64,000 nucleotides of DNA from Glycomyces artemisiae (GTDB lineage Bacteria; Actinomycetota; Actinomycetes; Mycobacteriales; Micromonosporaceae), in assembly GCF_003002955.1 (NCBI RefSeq), contig NZ_PVTJ01000001.1:434001-498000 (forward strand). The letters are read 5' to 3'. Every line of letters begins with the position of its first letter. Position 1 is the first letter of the stretch. Positions 9,642 through 22,073 of this stretch are shown here, piece by piece. The position numbers and the translations under genes are program-made. The notes beneath the pieces are model-generated. The model was not told where the DNA came from. It saw only the letters and a program-made list of their open reading frames with translations, and did not search any database.

Positions 9642-9647
9642 TAGCAT
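9642..9647 (+). promoter_or_regulatory. -10 element of map, leaderless type
   Basis: TAGCAT ends 6 bases before the map ATG at 9654 and no ribosome-binding site is visible. Confidence 0.55.
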
Positions 9648-9653
9648 GTGCCG

Positions 9654-10550
9654 ATGAGTTCCCGTCCCGCCCTGCGCCCCGGAAAGCAGAGTCCCCGCCG
9701 GAGCGTCCCCGAGTCGATCAGCCGCCCCGAGTACGTCGGGAAGCCCGGCCCGGCGCCGTTCACCGGCACCGAGGTGAAGGACGCCGAGACGATCGCGAAG
9801 ATGCGCGTCGCGGGCCGCATCGCCGCCGACGCGCTCGTGGAGGCCGGGAAGGCCGCCGTCCCGGGCGCCACCACCGACCGGATCGACGCCGTCGTCCACG
9901 AGTACCTGTGCGACCTGGGCGCCTACCCCTCGACGCTCGGCTACCGCGGCTTCACCAAGTCCTGCTGCACCTCGCTCAACGAGGTCATCTGCCACGGCAT
10001 CCCCGACTCCACCGTGATCCGCGACGGCGACATCGTCAACGTCGACATCACCGCCTTCATCGGCGGCGTCCACGGCGACTGCAACGCCACGTTCCTCGCC
10101 GGGGACGTCTCCCAGGAGGCCCGCGACCTCGTCGAGCGCACCTGGAAGGCCACCTGGCGCGGCATCAGGGCCGTCAAGCCCGGCCGCCAGCTCAACGTCG
10201 TCGGCAAGGTCATCGAGGCGTACGCCTCCCGCTTCGGGTACGGCGTGGTCCGCCAGTTCACCGGCCACGGCATCGGCACCGCGTTCCACTCCGGCCTCTA
10301 CGTGCCCCACTACGACAACCCCGGGCTCACCGTCGAGATCGAGACCGGCATGACCTTCACCATCGAGCCGATGATCAACCTCGGCACCGCCGACCACGAC
10401 ATGTGGGACGACGGCTGGACCGCCGTCACCAAGGACCGCAAGTGGTCCGCCCAGTTCGAGCACACCCTCCTGGTCACCGGCGACGGCTACGAGATCCTCA
10501 CCCTCCCCACCGAGGGCGCCCCCGCCGGGACCCCCGCGGGACAGGCGTAG
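9654..10550 (+). CDS. map: Methionine aminopeptidase, type I
   Basis: This enzyme removes the initiator methionine from new proteins. The 298-residue product has a roughly 40-residue N-terminal extension with [17 protein letters not shown], as in the longer actinobacterial type Ic enzymes, before the pita-bread catalytic fold. Metal ligands are seen in [32 protein letters not shown] and the final EHTLLVT. I prefer the ATG at 9654 over the GTG two codons earlier because of the -10 spacing. The dxr-rip-ispG-map order is known from mycobacteria. It converges on the FtsX-like permease gene 52 bases away. Confidence 0.94.
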   Translation: MSSRPALRPGKQSPRRSVPESISRPEYVGKPGPAPFTGTEVKDAETIAKMRVAGRIAADALVEAGKAAVPGATTDRIDAVVHEYLCDLGAYPSTLGYRGFTKSCCTSLNEVICHGIPDSTVIRDGDIVNVDITAFIGGVHGDCNATFLAGDVSQEARDLVERTWKATWRGIRAVKPGRQLNVVGKVIEAYASRFGYGVVRQFTGHGIGTAFHSGLYVPHYDNPGLTVEIETGMTFTIEPMINLGTADHDMWDDGWTAVTKDRKWSAQFEHTLLVTGDGYEILTLPTEGAPAGTPAGQA

Positions 10551-10602
10551 CGGAGGGCCCGGCCGTGACATCGCGACCGGGCCCCTCACTTCCCTTGCAC
10601 TC

Positions 10603-13401
10603 CTAGGTGATCCGGCGCTCGCTCGGCAGCGTCGCCTTCGTGAACAGCAGCGCCCCCGCGGCGGCGGCCAGCGGCACCGCCAGCAGCATGATCGCGAAGC
10701 TCGTCCACGGCAGCTCCCAGCCGTACAGCGTCTCGAACGGGTAGTTCCACTGGAGCGGCCGGTTCAGGGCCTCGCGGATCACCGCGTACCCGATCACGCC
10801 CGCCACCGTGCCCAGCCCCGCGCCGAACAGCGCGATCACCACCGTCTGCCACATGGCGAACCGCTTGCGCAGCCCCGGCGCCGCGCCGACCGCGCCGAGC
10901 GTCGCCATGTCCTTGCGCTGCTCCGCGATGATCAGGCCCGTCGACACCGCCGTCGCGCCCAGCGCGACCAGCGCGCACAGGCCCGTCACGGCGATCGTGA
11001 AGTAGAACATGAAGTCGTCCGTGTAGTCGACGTAGTTGAAGCTCGCGAACACCTGGCCGTCGGCCAGCTCCTGGCTGAAGTCCTGCATGAGGGCCTCGGC
11101 CGCGGCCTGGTCGACCTCGCCGCCCTCCACCAGGTACTCGTGGCCCCACACGCCCGACTCCAGGCCCATGAGCTCGGCCGCGGCCGGGCCCAGGAAGAGC
11201 CGGTTGTAGCCCAGCTCGCCCTTCTCGACGTACATCGCGGGCACCTGGATCTCGGAGGTCTCCTGGTCCTCTTCGAGCTCCACGCCGGTCTCGTCGTAGT
11301 ACGAGAGGGTCTTCTCCAGGGTCACCATCCCGTCGTCGGTGATCGACAGGCGGTCGGCCACCAGGACCCCGCCGTCTTCGAGCACCGCGACCGCCCGGTC
11401 CAGCTCCTCGCCTTCGAGCCCGGTGTAGGTCGCCACGATGTGCGGGTCCGTCGAGCCCACCACGCTGTCGAGGCTGCCCCACAGGTCGTTGGGCGTCTCG
11501 TCGCAGTTCGGGTCCTCCCGCGCGGCCTCCACGGCCGCCCGGTCCAGCTCCTGGGTGGAGGTGTCCGCGGTCCAGTACGAGCAGACGTTCTCCTCGGGCC
11601 TGACCATGTTCCAGTGGCACTCGGTGGACCGCTCGTCGTCAGGGTCGACGGGCAGGCCGCAGTTCATCGGCGTCGAGTACGTGTCCACCGGCACCAGGTC
11701 CACGGGCCCGAGCTCCCCTTCCAGGATCGGCTCGGCCTCCGCTTCCGCGGCCTCCCAGTCGACCTTGCTCGCGTCCTGCTCCTCGCTGAAGTCGTACAGC
11801 GTCAGGGTCATGGAGTCCTGCGGGAGCAGGTTCTCCTGGGTCTCCAACTGCCGCACCGAGTCCGCGGTCACGATCATCGAGAACGCCATGCCCGCCGCGA
11901 CCACGCCGAGCACCGCCGCGATGGCCGGGGCCGCGGAGCCGCGGTTGCGCCCCGCCTCCCGCAGCGCCATCCGCGGCGCCAGCGGCAGCCACTTCCCGAG
12001 CTTCGACGCCCATGACAGCAGCGCCGGAGTGCACGCGACGAGGCCCAGCTGCGCCAGCACGATCGCGCCCGCCATCAGCGGCATGATCCAGAGGTAGACG
12101 CCGGCGATGCCCGCCGCGATGCCCGCGGCCAAGACCGCGAGCCCGCCGAACAGCCACTTCTTCGAGCCCTTGCGGCGGCCCGCCCGCCCCGTCAGCGCCT
12201 CCACGACGTTGACGCGGGACGCGCTGATCGCCGCGGCGAGCGCCGACAGCAGCCCCGTGGCGAGCGCGACGCCCACCAGCGCGGCCTGGATCGCCGGGAG
12301 CACCCGCAGCCCCGCGCTGCGGTGCCCGACGAACTGCTCCAGCAGCGGCATCCCGGCCCAGACCGCGGCCACGCCGAGCGCGATGGCCGCGACCGCCGCG
12401 AGCACCCCGAAGAGCACGCCCCCGGCGAGCACGACGGTGCGGATCTGCGCCGGGGTCGCCCCGTTCGCGCTCATGAGCGCGAACTCGCGGGTGCGCCGCC
12501 GCGCGCTGATCGCGAACGCGGGCCCGGCCAGGAGCACGACCTCCATGACGACGATGACCACGATGAGCCCGTAGATCGCCAGCTCCGACTCCTCCATCGC
12601 GACCTCCATGGTCGCGTAGTCGCCGGTGGCCGGGGTGTCCAGGAGCGACTGGGACCAGACCGTCATCCCCAGCTCGTTCAGCGCGAGCGCGTCGTCCATC
12701 GTGAGCGGTTCGGGGGTGTCGACCAGCCAGCCGCTGGCCTGGGGCGCGAACATCCCGCCGATCGCGAAGCGCCCGTTGAGGTCCGACGGGAACTCGACGA
12801 TGCCGCTCACCTCGTGGTCGCCCGTGCCGGCGCCCTCCTCGACCGTCAGGTCGTCCCCGACCCCCAGGCCGAGGTACTCGGCGGCGGCGGTGCTGAGGAC
12901 GACCTCGCCGCGGCCCGGCGCCGACCCCTCGCGGTACACGAGCCCGGCGTCCTCGTAGGTCCCGTCGCCGAGGTTGTATCCGAAGGTGTAGATCTGCCCG
13001 AACCCGTCGGGGGTCGCCACGGTCGCGGACTCGCCCGAGCCGGCGGACACCGAGTACGGCGCGATCCAGGAACCGACCGGCAGCGACGCCAGGATCTCCT
13101 GGTCGGTGACCGCGCGGCCCGGGTCCTCCCAGTCCATCTCGAACGCGGGCCAGGTGCTGTTCCAGCTCTGCTGCTCCAGCGGCACCCCGGGGGTGGCGAA
13201 CTCGATGTACGCCTCGTTCTCGCCGAGGACCTGCGCGGCGGTCTCCGCGTCGTCGAGGTCCGCGGTGTCGTACGCGCTGGCGGCGAGGGCGGCGCCGAGC
13301 AGGGGCAGGCCCAGGAGGGCGATCGACAGGGCCGACCGTCCCTTGTATCGCCACGCCTCGCGGCGGGCGATGCGGAAGGCGAGTCGCTGGCTCGCGAACA
13401 T
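10603..13401 (-). CDS. FtsX-like (MacB-type) ABC transporter permease
   Basis: This 932-residue membrane protein is the permease of an ABC system with the ATPase encoded just upstream. A helix follows a short basic N-terminus, then come a large extracellular segment, a block of helices with an FtsX domain (around REFALMSANGATPAQIR), a second large outer segment, and a C-terminal FtsX domain (EQRKDMATLGAVGAAPGLRK). Such systems export substrates or transduce envelope stress rather than form a classical channel. The ATG at 13401 shares one base with the TGA of the ATPase gene, so translation is coupled. A PadR regulator heads the operon. The substrate is unknown; peptide or antibiotic extrusion is a family-based guess. 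Confidence 0.88.
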   Translation of the reverse strand: MFASQRLAFRIARREAWRYKGRSALSIALLGLPLLGAALAASAYDTADLDDAETAAQVLGENEAYIEFATPGVPLEQQSWNSTWPAFEMDWEDPGRAVTDQEILASLPVGSWIAPYSVSAGSGESATVATPDGFGQIYTFGYNLGDGTYEDAGLVYREGSAPGRGEVVLSTAAAEYLGLGVGDDLTVEEGAGTGDHEVSGIVEFPSDLNGRFAIGGMFAPQASGWLVDTPEPLTMDDALALNELGMTVWSQSLLDTPATGDYATMEVAMEESELAIYGLIVVIVVMEVVLLAGPAFAISARRRTREFALMSANGATPAQIRTVVLAGGVLFGVLAAVAAIALGVAAVWAGMPLLEQFVGHRSAGLRVLPAIQAALVGVALATGLLSALAAAISASRVNVVEALTGRAGRRKGSKKWLFGGLAVLAAGIAAGIAGVYLWIMPLMAGAIVLAQLGLVACTPALLSWASKLGKWLPLAPRMALREAGRNRGSAAPAIAAVLGVVAAGMAFSMIVTADSVRQLETQENLLPQDSMTLTLYDFSEEQDASKVDWEAAEAEAEPILEGELGPVDLVPVDTYSTPMNCGLPVDPDDERSTECHWNMVRPEENVCSYWTADTSTQELDRAAVEAAREDPNCDETPNDLWGSLDSVVGSTDPHIVATYTGLEGEELDRAVAVLEDGGVLVADRLSITDDGMVTLEKTLSYYDETGVELEEDQETSEIQVPAMYVEKGELGYNRLFLGPAAAELMGLESGVWGHEYLVEGGEVDQAAAEALMQDFSQELADGQVFASFNYVDYTDDFMFYFTIAVTGLCALVALGATAVSTGLIIAEQRKDMATLGAVGAAPGLRKRFAMWQTVVIALFGAGLGTVAGVIGYAVIREALNRPLQWNYPFETLYGWELPWTSFAIMLLAVPLAAAAGALLFTKATLPSERRIT

Positions 13402-14120
13402 CACTGGGCCCCTTCGAGGAGGGTCTCGGCGTCCGCGAGCGGCGCGGAGGAGTCGACGACGCGGCCGTCGCGCAGGAACACGACGCGGTCGGCCCACCCG
13501 GCGTGCCGGGCGTCGTGGGTGACCAGGAGCCCGGCGGCGCCCTCGTCGCAGCGGCGGCGCAGGAGCTTGAGGACCTCCTCGCCGGTGACGGAGTCGAGCG
13601 CGCCGGTGGGCTCGTCGGCGAGGACGAGGCGCCGGTCGCCGATGAGGGCGCGGGCGATGGCGACGCGCTGCGCCTGGCCGCCCGAGAGCTCGTCGGGGAA
13701 CCGGTCGCCCTGCTTGGCGTCGAGGCCGACCTCTTCGAGCGCGGCGTGCGCGAGCGTGCGGGCCCTGCCCGCGGACATGCCGTCGAGTTCGAGCGGCAGG
13801 GCCGCGTTCTCGGCGGCGGTGAGGCTGGGGACCAGGTTGTAGTCCTGGAACACGTAGCCGACGCTGCGGCGGCGCAGCGCGGCGAGCTTCTTCTTGTTCA
13901 GGGTCGCGAGGACGGTGCCCTCGACGAGGACCGCGCCGGAGGTGGGCGCGTCCAGGCCCCCGGCGAGGTTGAGGAGGGTGGACTTGCCCGAGCCGGAGGG
14001 GCCCATGATGGCGACGAGCTCGCCGGCCTCGATGGCGAGGTCGGTGTCGACGAGGGCGTTGACGGCGTTCTCGCCGTCGCCGTGGACGCGGGTGACCCGC
14101 TGGAGTTGCAGAACGGACAT
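13401..14120 (-). CDS. ABC transporter ATP-binding protein (LolD/MacB type)
   Basis: This 239-residue ATPase drives the adjacent FtsX-like permease. Walker A is GPSGSGKST, the signature is LSGGQAQRVAIAR and Walker B is LVLADEPTGALD, the last being typical of the MacB/LolD subfamily. The ATG at 14120 begins MSVLQLQRV at the normal family start; the open frame upstream is an artefact. It lies 8 bases after the PadR stop and overlaps the permease start by one base, giving a three-gene operon. Confidence 0.92.
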   Translation of the reverse strand: MSVLQLQRVTRVHGDGENAVNALVDTDLAIEAGELVAIMGPSGSGKSTLLNLAGGLDAPTSGAVLVEGTVLATLNKKKLAALRRRSVGYVFQDYNLVPSLTAAENAALPLELDGMSAGRARTLAHAALEEVGLDAKQGDRFPDELSGGQAQRVAIARALIGDRRLVLADEPTGALDSVTGEEVLKLLRRRCDEGAAGLLVTHDARHAGWADRVVFLRDGRVVDSSAPLADAETLLEGAQ

Positions 14121-14128
14121 GGGGTGGG

Positions 14129-14710
14129 TCACCGCTTCTCTTGGAGGGCTTGGGTCTCGGTCTCGTCGGCGTGCTGGGGGAAGGGGCGGGGCTCGGGCCG
14201 GACGGTGCGGGCCACGACGGCCTCGGTGTGGTCGAGCCACCTGATCTCGGCCTCGGCGCGGAAGATCATCGACTCCAGGACCAGGCGCCACGCCAGCTCG
14301 GGCTGCTCCTCGGCGGCCTTGAGCCGGGTGTACTCCTGAAGGAGGCGGAGAGTGGCCGTCCGCTGCCGCTGGATGACGTCGGCGACGTCGACGCCGGGCG
14401 TGGTGACGGCCAGGGCGAGCTTGATCGTGAGCTCGTCGCGGGGCCGGTCGGCGGCCTGCACGGGGGAGGCGAACCACCCCGCGAGGTGGCGGCGCCCGGA
14501 GGCGGTGATCCGGTAGGGGCGCTGGCCGGAGTCGTTCTCGGGCAGGGCCTCGACGAGCTGGTCGCGTTCGAGCCGGTTGAGGGTGGTGTAGACCTGGCCG
14601 ATGTTGAGCGGCCAGGTGTTGCCGGTGGCGCTCTCGAACGCGGAGCGGAGCTGGTAGCCGTAGGCCGGTCCGCGTTCGAGCAGCGCCAGGAGGCTGTGCT
14701 TGACACTCAT
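14129..14710 (-). CDS. PadR-family transcriptional regulator
   Basis: This 193-residue protein has an N-terminal winged helix (KHSLLALLERGPAYGYQL and DQLVEALPENDSGQRPYRIT) and a C-terminal helical dimerisation arm, so it is a PadR of the longer subfamily. PadR proteins repress efflux or detoxification genes and release DNA on ligand binding. It heads the operon with the ABC ATPase and permease and so probably controls drug or peptide export and itself. A perfect 8-bp palindrome lies 26 bases upstream of its start (14736-14752). I chose the ATG at 14710 since the winged helix starts there. Confidence 0.88.
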   Translation of the reverse strand: MSVKHSLLALLERGPAYGYQLRSAFESATGNTWPLNIGQVYTTLNRLERDQLVEALPENDSGQRPYRITASGRRHLAGWFASPVQAADRPRDELTIKLALAVTTPGVDVADVIQRQRTATLRLLQEYTRLKAAEEQPELAWRLVLESMIFRAEAEIRWLDHTEAVVARTVRPEPRPFPQHADETETQALQEKR

Positions 14711-14735
14711 GTGCAACCTCGCATCGCTGGGGACA

Positions 14736-14768
14736 CTCTTCACCGTGAAGAGATACTCAGTAGGGTAT
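14736..14768 (-). promoter_or_regulatory. Palindromic operator region upstream of padR operon
   Basis: CTCTTCAC-C-GTGAAGAG (14736-14752) is a perfect 8-bp inverted repeat around one base. Next to it, ATAC (14753-14756) and GTAT (14765-14768) form a second spaced dyad. Autoregulating PadR proteins bind such sites near their own promoters, so this is the likely operator. Confidence 0.55.
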
Positions 14769-14829
14769 AGCGGGTATGCAAATGATGGATACGCGGTATG
14801 GCTTCTGTGTGTCGCCCCAGGTCAGCGGG

Positions 14830-15243
14830 TTACTCGGGCCGTCCGGGCCACGGGTCGGCGACGGGCTGGCCGACGGCGAGCCGCCACCGCGCGAGTGCGA
14901 CGGCCGCGGCCGAGTACATGTCGAGGCACAACTGCCGCTCGTCCGGGTCGGTCGCGGCGAGGCCGGCCCGCCAGGTGGCGGCGACGCTCTCCTCCACGGT
15001 GGTCAGCAGGTCCTGCGCGGCGGCCGCGTCGCCGATGACGCCGACGTCGTAGGCCGACTCGGGCGGAGGCGCGTCGGCGCCCGCGGCCGCGTAGTGGTCC
15101 AGCAGCACGTCGCGCCGGGACCGGTGCTCCGATTCGAGGGCCTCGGCCTGCGAGCGCGGGTCGCCGTCGAGGTGCACGGCGGCGGCCCCGTAGGCGTAGA
15201 TCGCGGCGTACTCGGCGGCGAGGCCGGTGTCGATCGCGGTCAC
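14830..15243 (-). CDS. DUF4439 ferritin-like domain protein
   Basis: The 137-residue product is an all-helical protein of the actinobacterial DUF4439 type, a ferritin-like fold of unknown function. Features include EYAAIYAYGAAAVHL, spaced acidic and His residues, and a C-terminal LALARWRLAVG-like helix. The GTG at 15243 overlaps the TGA of the lipoprotein gene upstream by four bases, so the two are translationally coupled and probably act together at the membrane. It has no signal peptide of its own. Confidence 0.7.
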   Translation of the reverse strand: MTAIDTGLAAEYAAIYAYGAAAVHLDGDPRSQAEALESEHRSRRDVLLDHYAAAGADAPPPESAYDVGVIGDAAAAQDLLTTVEESVAATWRAGLAATDPDERQLCLDMYSAAAVALARWRLAVGQPVADPWPGRPE

Positions 15244-15635
15244 GCGATCACCGCCGCGTGGGCCGCGCGGGAGGCGGCGATCTCGCCGAAGAGCACGGCG
15301 TAGTCGGACTCGGTCGTCATGCACGCCTCGGCGGCCTCGGCGCTCCCGGCGGTCTCGGCGTCGGCGAGCGCGGCCGCGTCGGCGGGCGCCGCGGTCTCGT
15401 CCTCGGCGATCGCGTTCGGGCGCAGCAGCCGCTCCAGCGTCGCCGCGTGGGTGCGGTGGTCCTCGGCGATCTCGTTGTATCCCAGGGCTTCTGCTCCTTG
15501 CGCGAGGGCGCGCGCGGTGCGGAGCGCGGCGGTGAGGTCGGCGTCTGCGGTGGTGATCTGGCCGGTCTGACCGGTGCAGCCCGCGGCCGTGAGGACGGCC
15601 GCGCCTATCAGGAGTCCGCGTCGGGTCGTGAACAC
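15240..15635 (-). CDS. Predicted small lipoprotein
   Basis: The product is about 131 residues. TTRRGLLIGAAVLTAAGC combines a twin arginine, a hydrophobic stretch and a lipobox Cys near residue 20, indicating a lipid-anchored outer-leaflet protein possibly exported by Tat. The rest is Ala/Glu-rich and helical with a His/Glu pattern similar to the DUF4439 partner. The GTG at 15635 is the best start because it leaves a normal signal peptide; the ribosome-binding site is weak, so the start is uncertain. It is divergent from rimP, the usual arrangement near rimP-nusA in actinobacteria. Confidence 0.65.
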   Translation of the reverse strand: MFTTRRGLLIGAAVLTAAGCTGQTGQITTADADLTAALRTARALAQGAEALGYNEIAEDHRTHAATLERLLRPNAIAEDETAAPADAAALADAETAGSAEAAEACMTTESDYAVLFGEIAASRAAHAAVIA

Positions 15636-15717
15636 ACACCCAGTTTCCCAGGCTGCCTTTCCATTCTGACTCCGGGCGGTTAATCTCGGCGAAATAGGCG
15701 ATAGGAGAGGAGTGCGC

Positions 15718-16179
15718 ATGGGATCCGAGCAGCGTGCCGAAGTGGAGTCGATCCTGTCCCCGGCGGTGTCCGCCGCGGGCTACGACCTGGAGGGGCTGAC
15801 GGTGACGAAGGCCGGGCGGCGCCTGCTCGTCAGGGTCCTTGTGGACAAGGACGGCGGAATCAGTCTGGACGATGTGGCCGTTGTCTCGAAAGCGTGCTCG
15901 AAGGCCCTGGACGAGGCCGACTCCACGGGAGGACCCTTCGCGGACACCGCATATACCCTGGAAGTGTCGTCGCCGGGGGTCGACCGTCCGCTGACCGAGC
16001 CCCGGCACTGGCGGCGTAATATTGGGCGCTTGGTAGCCGTGAACATCGGGGAGGAGCCCGTGAAAGGGCGGATCGCGGATGCCAGCGAGCGGGGGATTGA
16101 ACTAGAGGCCGACGGCGTGCGCCGCTCGGCCACCTATGCCGAGCTGGGGCCCGGCAAGGTGCAGATCGAGCTGCGATGA
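15718..16179 (+). CDS. rimP: Ribosome maturation factor RimP
   Basis: RimP helps assemble the 30S subunit. The 153-residue protein has the two-domain pattern of the family: an N-terminal alpha/beta part with LVRVLVDKDGGISLDDVAVVSK and a C-terminal SH3-like barrel after SSPGVDRPL. I chose the ATG at 15718 because GGAGAGGAG ends 5 bases before it; the GTG at 15712 lies inside that ribosome-binding site. It leads the rimP-nusA-ylxR-infB cluster, the conserved bacterial order. Confidence 0.93.
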   Translation: MGSEQRAEVESILSPAVSAAGYDLEGLTVTKAGRRLLVRVLVDKDGGISLDDVAVVSKACSKALDEADSTGGPFADTAYTLEVSSPGVDRPLTEPRHWRRNIGRLVAVNIGEEPVKGRIADASERGIELEADGVRRSATYAELGPGKVQIELR

Positions 16180-16256
16180 GCGTCCGAAGGCGACGCCACC
16201 GGCTCGCACGCCTTGAACGGCCGCGGTGAGGACAACTCAAGACTTAAGGAGAACGG

Positions 16257-17291
16257 GTGCATATCGACCTGGCCGCGCTGCGGTCGCTGGAACGCGAGCG
16301 CGACATCCCTTTCGAGACAATCCTCGGCGCTATCGAATCGGCGCTGCTGACCGCCTACAAGCACACCCCCGGGGCCGATGAGCGCGCACGAGTCGTGGTC
16401 AACCGCGACAGCGGAATCGCGAATGTCTTGGTGCCAGTGTTGAACGAGGAGGACGAGCTCGTCTCCGAGCGCGACGACACTCCCGAGGGCTTCGGCCGCA
16501 TCGCCGCCCAGACGGCGAAGCAGGTCATCCTCCAGCGGCTGCGCGAGGCGGCCGACGAGGTCAACTACGGGGAGTACTCCGGCAAGGAGGGCGACATCGT
16601 CACCGGTGTCGTCCAGGCCCACGGGGAGCGCAACGAGCGCGGCATCGTCACCGTGGACCTCGGCAAGATCGAGGCGACGCTCCCGTTGAACGAGCAGGTG
16701 CCCGGCGAGTCCTACGAGCACGGGAAGCGCATCCGCGCCATCGTGATCCAGGTGAACCGGACGGCCCGCGGACCCCAGATCACCCTCTCCCGCACGCACC
16801 CGGCCCTGGTCAAGAAGCTGTTCGCGTTCGAGGTCCCCGAGATCGACGAGGGCGCGGTGGAGATCCCGGCGATCGCACGTGAGGCCGGTCACCGCTCCAA
16901 GATCGCGGTGCGCGCCACAACGAAGGACGTCAACGCGAAGGGCGCGTGCATCGGCCCCATGGGCTCGCGGGTGCGCGCGGTCATGAGCGAACTGGGCGGC
17001 GAGAAGATCGACATCGTCGACTGGAGCGCCGACCCGGCGCAGTTCGTCGCGAACGCGCTCTCCCCGGCGAAGACCCTGTCGGTGCGGGTGGTGGACGAGT
17101 CCACGCGGTCCACTGAGGTGATCGTGCCCGACTATCAGCTTTCGCTGGCGATCGGCCGCGAAGGGCAGAACGCGCGCCTTGCGGCCAGGCTCACCGGTTG
17201 GCGGATCGACATCAAGTCGGACGCGCACGTGTCCGGCGGCACGAAGGAGGAGACCGGCCCGGCCGGTGGCGGCCGCCGCTCCGGGAGGTAG
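16257..17291 (+). CDS. nusA: Transcription termination/antitermination factor NusA
   Basis: NusA binds RNA polymerase and modulates pausing, termination and antitermination. The 344-residue form is the short actinobacterial type: an N-terminal polymerase-binding domain, an S1 domain ([18 protein letters not shown]), and two KH domains ([18 protein letters not shown] and [19 protein letters not shown]), without the extra acidic repeats of E. coli. GTG at 16257 follows AAGGAGA with a 5-base gap. The 3' end overlaps the inferred ylxR start. Confidence 0.95.
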   Translation: MHIDLAALRSLERERDIPFETILGAIESALLTAYKHTPGADERARVVVNRDSGIANVLVPVLNEEDELVSERDDTPEGFGRIAAQTAKQVILQRLREAADEVNYGEYSGKEGDIVTGVVQAHGERNERGIVTVDLGKIEATLPLNEQVPGESYEHGKRIRAIVIQVNRTARGPQITLSRTHPALVKKLFAFEVPEIDEGAVEIPAIAREAGHRSKIAVRATTKDVNAKGACIGPMGSRVRAVMSELGGEKIDIVDWSADPAQFVANALSPAKTLSVRVVDESTRSTEVIVPDYQLSLAIGREGQNARLAARLTGWRIDIKSDAHVSGGTKEETGPAGGGRRSGR

Positions 17292-17628
17292 ACTTATTAA
17301 CGGATCGCAACGTGACGCAGCGGTAGTCCGCACCTGTGTGGGATGCCGCAGACGTGCTTCCGCTTCCGAGCTGCTGCGCGTCGTCGTCCGACGCTCTGAG
17401 GGTTCCCAGAACCGCCTGGTTCCGGACCCGCAGCGCCGCCTCAGCGGCCGCGGAGCCCATGTGCACCACTCTTCGAACTGCCTTGACCAGGCAGTTCGTA
17501 AGCGTGCGTTCGCCAGGGCCCTCAGGATTGAAGGAACGGTGGACGTCGCCGCGGTGCGAGCCCTTGTCGAGTCGGAGTCGGCCGAGAGGCCGGCTCCCGC
17601 ACACGAAAAGCAGGTAGAGACCGAATGA
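17266..17628 (+). CDS. ylxR: YlxR family (DUF448) RNA-binding protein
   Basis: YlxR is a small nucleic-acid-binding protein encoded between nusA and infB in many bacteria; reports link it to RNase P and transcription control. The conserved blocks [19 protein letters not shown] and GRGAHVH are present, with a C-terminal KRAFARALR helix. There is no ATG or GTG in frame between the nusA stop and the domain. The best start is the GTG at 17266, inside nusA, 13 bases after AAGGAGGAG. That gives 120 residues and a 26-base overlap. An ATT at 17296 is a less likely alternative. Confidence 0.8.
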   Translation: MAAAAPGGRLINGSQRDAAVVRTCVGCRRRASASELLRVVVRRSEGSQNRLVPDPQRRLSGRGAHVHHSSNCLDQAVRKRAFARALRIEGTVDVAAVRALVESESAERPAPAHEKQVETE

Positions 17629-17723
17629 AGACCACGCGATGAAGTTCTCCCGATGAACTGGTTGTCAGTGGAAGGCTGAGGTCGGCGGGCGCTGCCCGTA
17701 CGGCCTCGAATGTGAGGAGTGCA

Positions 17724-20636
<2,913 letters not shown>

Positions 20637-22073
20637 GTGCGGCTGCTCCAGACCGATGCCGCGGCGCGGCTCGGCGAGGCCCTTCGGGGCTTCCGCCGGG
20701 CCGCGCTCGCAGCGCGTTTCACCCCGGAAGCCCTGGCCGCCGCCGACCGCGGCGACTACCGGGCCCTTCTCGACCAGTGCGGGGACGACCCGCTCGGCGT
20801 CTTCACCCGCCTGTTCGTCGCCGGTATCACGGTCGACGCCGAGGCGGCCTCGAACGCCCTGGCGCCCTTGACGCTCGGCGAGGCGGTCCGCTGCGGCATG
20901 CTGATCCCCGGCGGCTACGACGTCATCGCCGACTGGGGCGCCCAGTTCGAAGGCGACCGGCTCCTGTTCTCCGACCAGCGCCCCAACACCACAGGCGGGC
21001 GCGGCCCCGATCACGTGCTCGGCGTCGGCGGCGCCTCGAAGCTCCTCCTCGACCTGACGCTCCGCGACCCCGTCGCGAGCGCCCTCGACCTCGGCACCGG
21101 CTGCGGCGTCCAGGCGCTCGCCCTGACCGACCACGCCGCTGCCGTGGCCGCCACCGACCTGAGCGATCGCGCCCTCGCGTTCGCGGCCCTGAACGCGGCC
21201 GTGAACGGCGCGGACCTTGAACTCCTGCAAGGCGACCTGCTCGCGCCCGTCGCGGGCCGCACGTTCGATCTCGTGGTCGCGAACCCGCCGTTCGTGATCG
21301 CCACGCCCGGCTCCGGCTGGACCTACCGCGACGGCGGCCGCGAGGCCGACGGCATCGCCGCCGAACTCGCCGCGGCCTCCGTCGACCTCCTGAACCCCGG
21401 CGGGACCATGCAGTTCCTCGCGAACTGGCTGCACCGCAAGGGCGAGGACTGGACCGAGCGCGTCGCGGGCTGGTTCCCCGACGAGGGCGCACTCGTGTGG
21501 GCGGTCGAACGCGAGGCGCTCGACCCGCTCGACTACGTGCGGACCTGGCAGCGCGACTCCGGTGAGTCCCACGACGCCGAGCAGGCCGCGGCCTGGCTCG
21601 ACTGGTTCGAGGCCAATGAGGTCGAGGCCGTCGGCTTCGGCTTCATCGCCGTGCGGAAGGCCAACGGCCCCAGCCGGATCGTCTGCGAGGAGGCCCGCCA
21701 CGCGGTCCAGGCCCCGTGGAGCGACCGGATCGCCGACCGGTTCGCGGTCCTGGAGAGCGCGATCGAGCCCGAGGCGCTGTGGGAGTCGCGGCTGCGCGTC
21801 GCCGACGGCGTCGTCCTCCAGCAGACCGCCGCGGTCGGCGAGGAGGGCTGGGACGTCGACCGGCAGTGGCTCCAGCAGGCCGAGGGCATGCGGTACGCCG
21901 AGGAGGTCGACCCGCTCGTGGTCGCATTTCTAGGCGCGTGCAACGGTGAAGCCGAAGTGCGCCTTCAGGTCCAGCTCCTCGCCGAGACGTACGGGGCGGA
22001 GCCGGCGCTGCTGTACGCCCAGCTCTACCCCGTGATCCGCCGGCTCGTCGAGCGCGGTTTCCTCCAGCTCTAA
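20637..22073 (+). CDS. SAM-dependent methyltransferase (PrmC/RsmC-like fold)
   Basis: This 478-residue protein has a roughly 130-residue N-terminal domain of unknown role. A class I methyltransferase domain follows, with the SAM-binding [14 protein letters not shown] and the catalytic NPPF motif near residue 216, as in N6-adenine and Gln methyltransferases. The C-terminal part is unassigned. GTG at 20637 starts immediately after the infB stop, so it is probably co-transcribed with infB. The target is unknown; rRNA or a translation factor would fit the context. Its stop overlaps that of the convergent response regulator by four bases. Confidence 0.85.
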   Translation: MRLLQTDAAARLGEALRGFRRAALAARFTPEALAAADRGDYRALLDQCGDDPLGVFTRLFVAGITVDAEAASNALAPLTLGEAVRCGMLIPGGYDVIADWGAQFEGDRLLFSDQRPNTTGGRGPDHVLGVGGASKLLLDLTLRDPVASALDLGTGCGVQALALTDHAAAVAATDLSDRALAFAALNAAVNGADLELLQGDLLAPVAGRTFDLVVANPPFVIATPGSGWTYRDGGREADGIAAELAAASVDLLNPGGTMQFLANWLHRKGEDWTERVAGWFPDEGALVWAVEREALDPLDYVRTWQRDSGESHDAEQAAAWLDWFEANEVEAVGFGFIAVRKANGPSRIVCEEARHAVQAPWSDRIADRFAVLESAIEPEALWESRLRVADGVVLQQTAAVGEEGWDVDRQWLQQAEGMRYAEEVDPLVVAFLGACNGEAEVRLQVQLLAETYGAEPALLYAQLYPVIRRLVERGFLQL

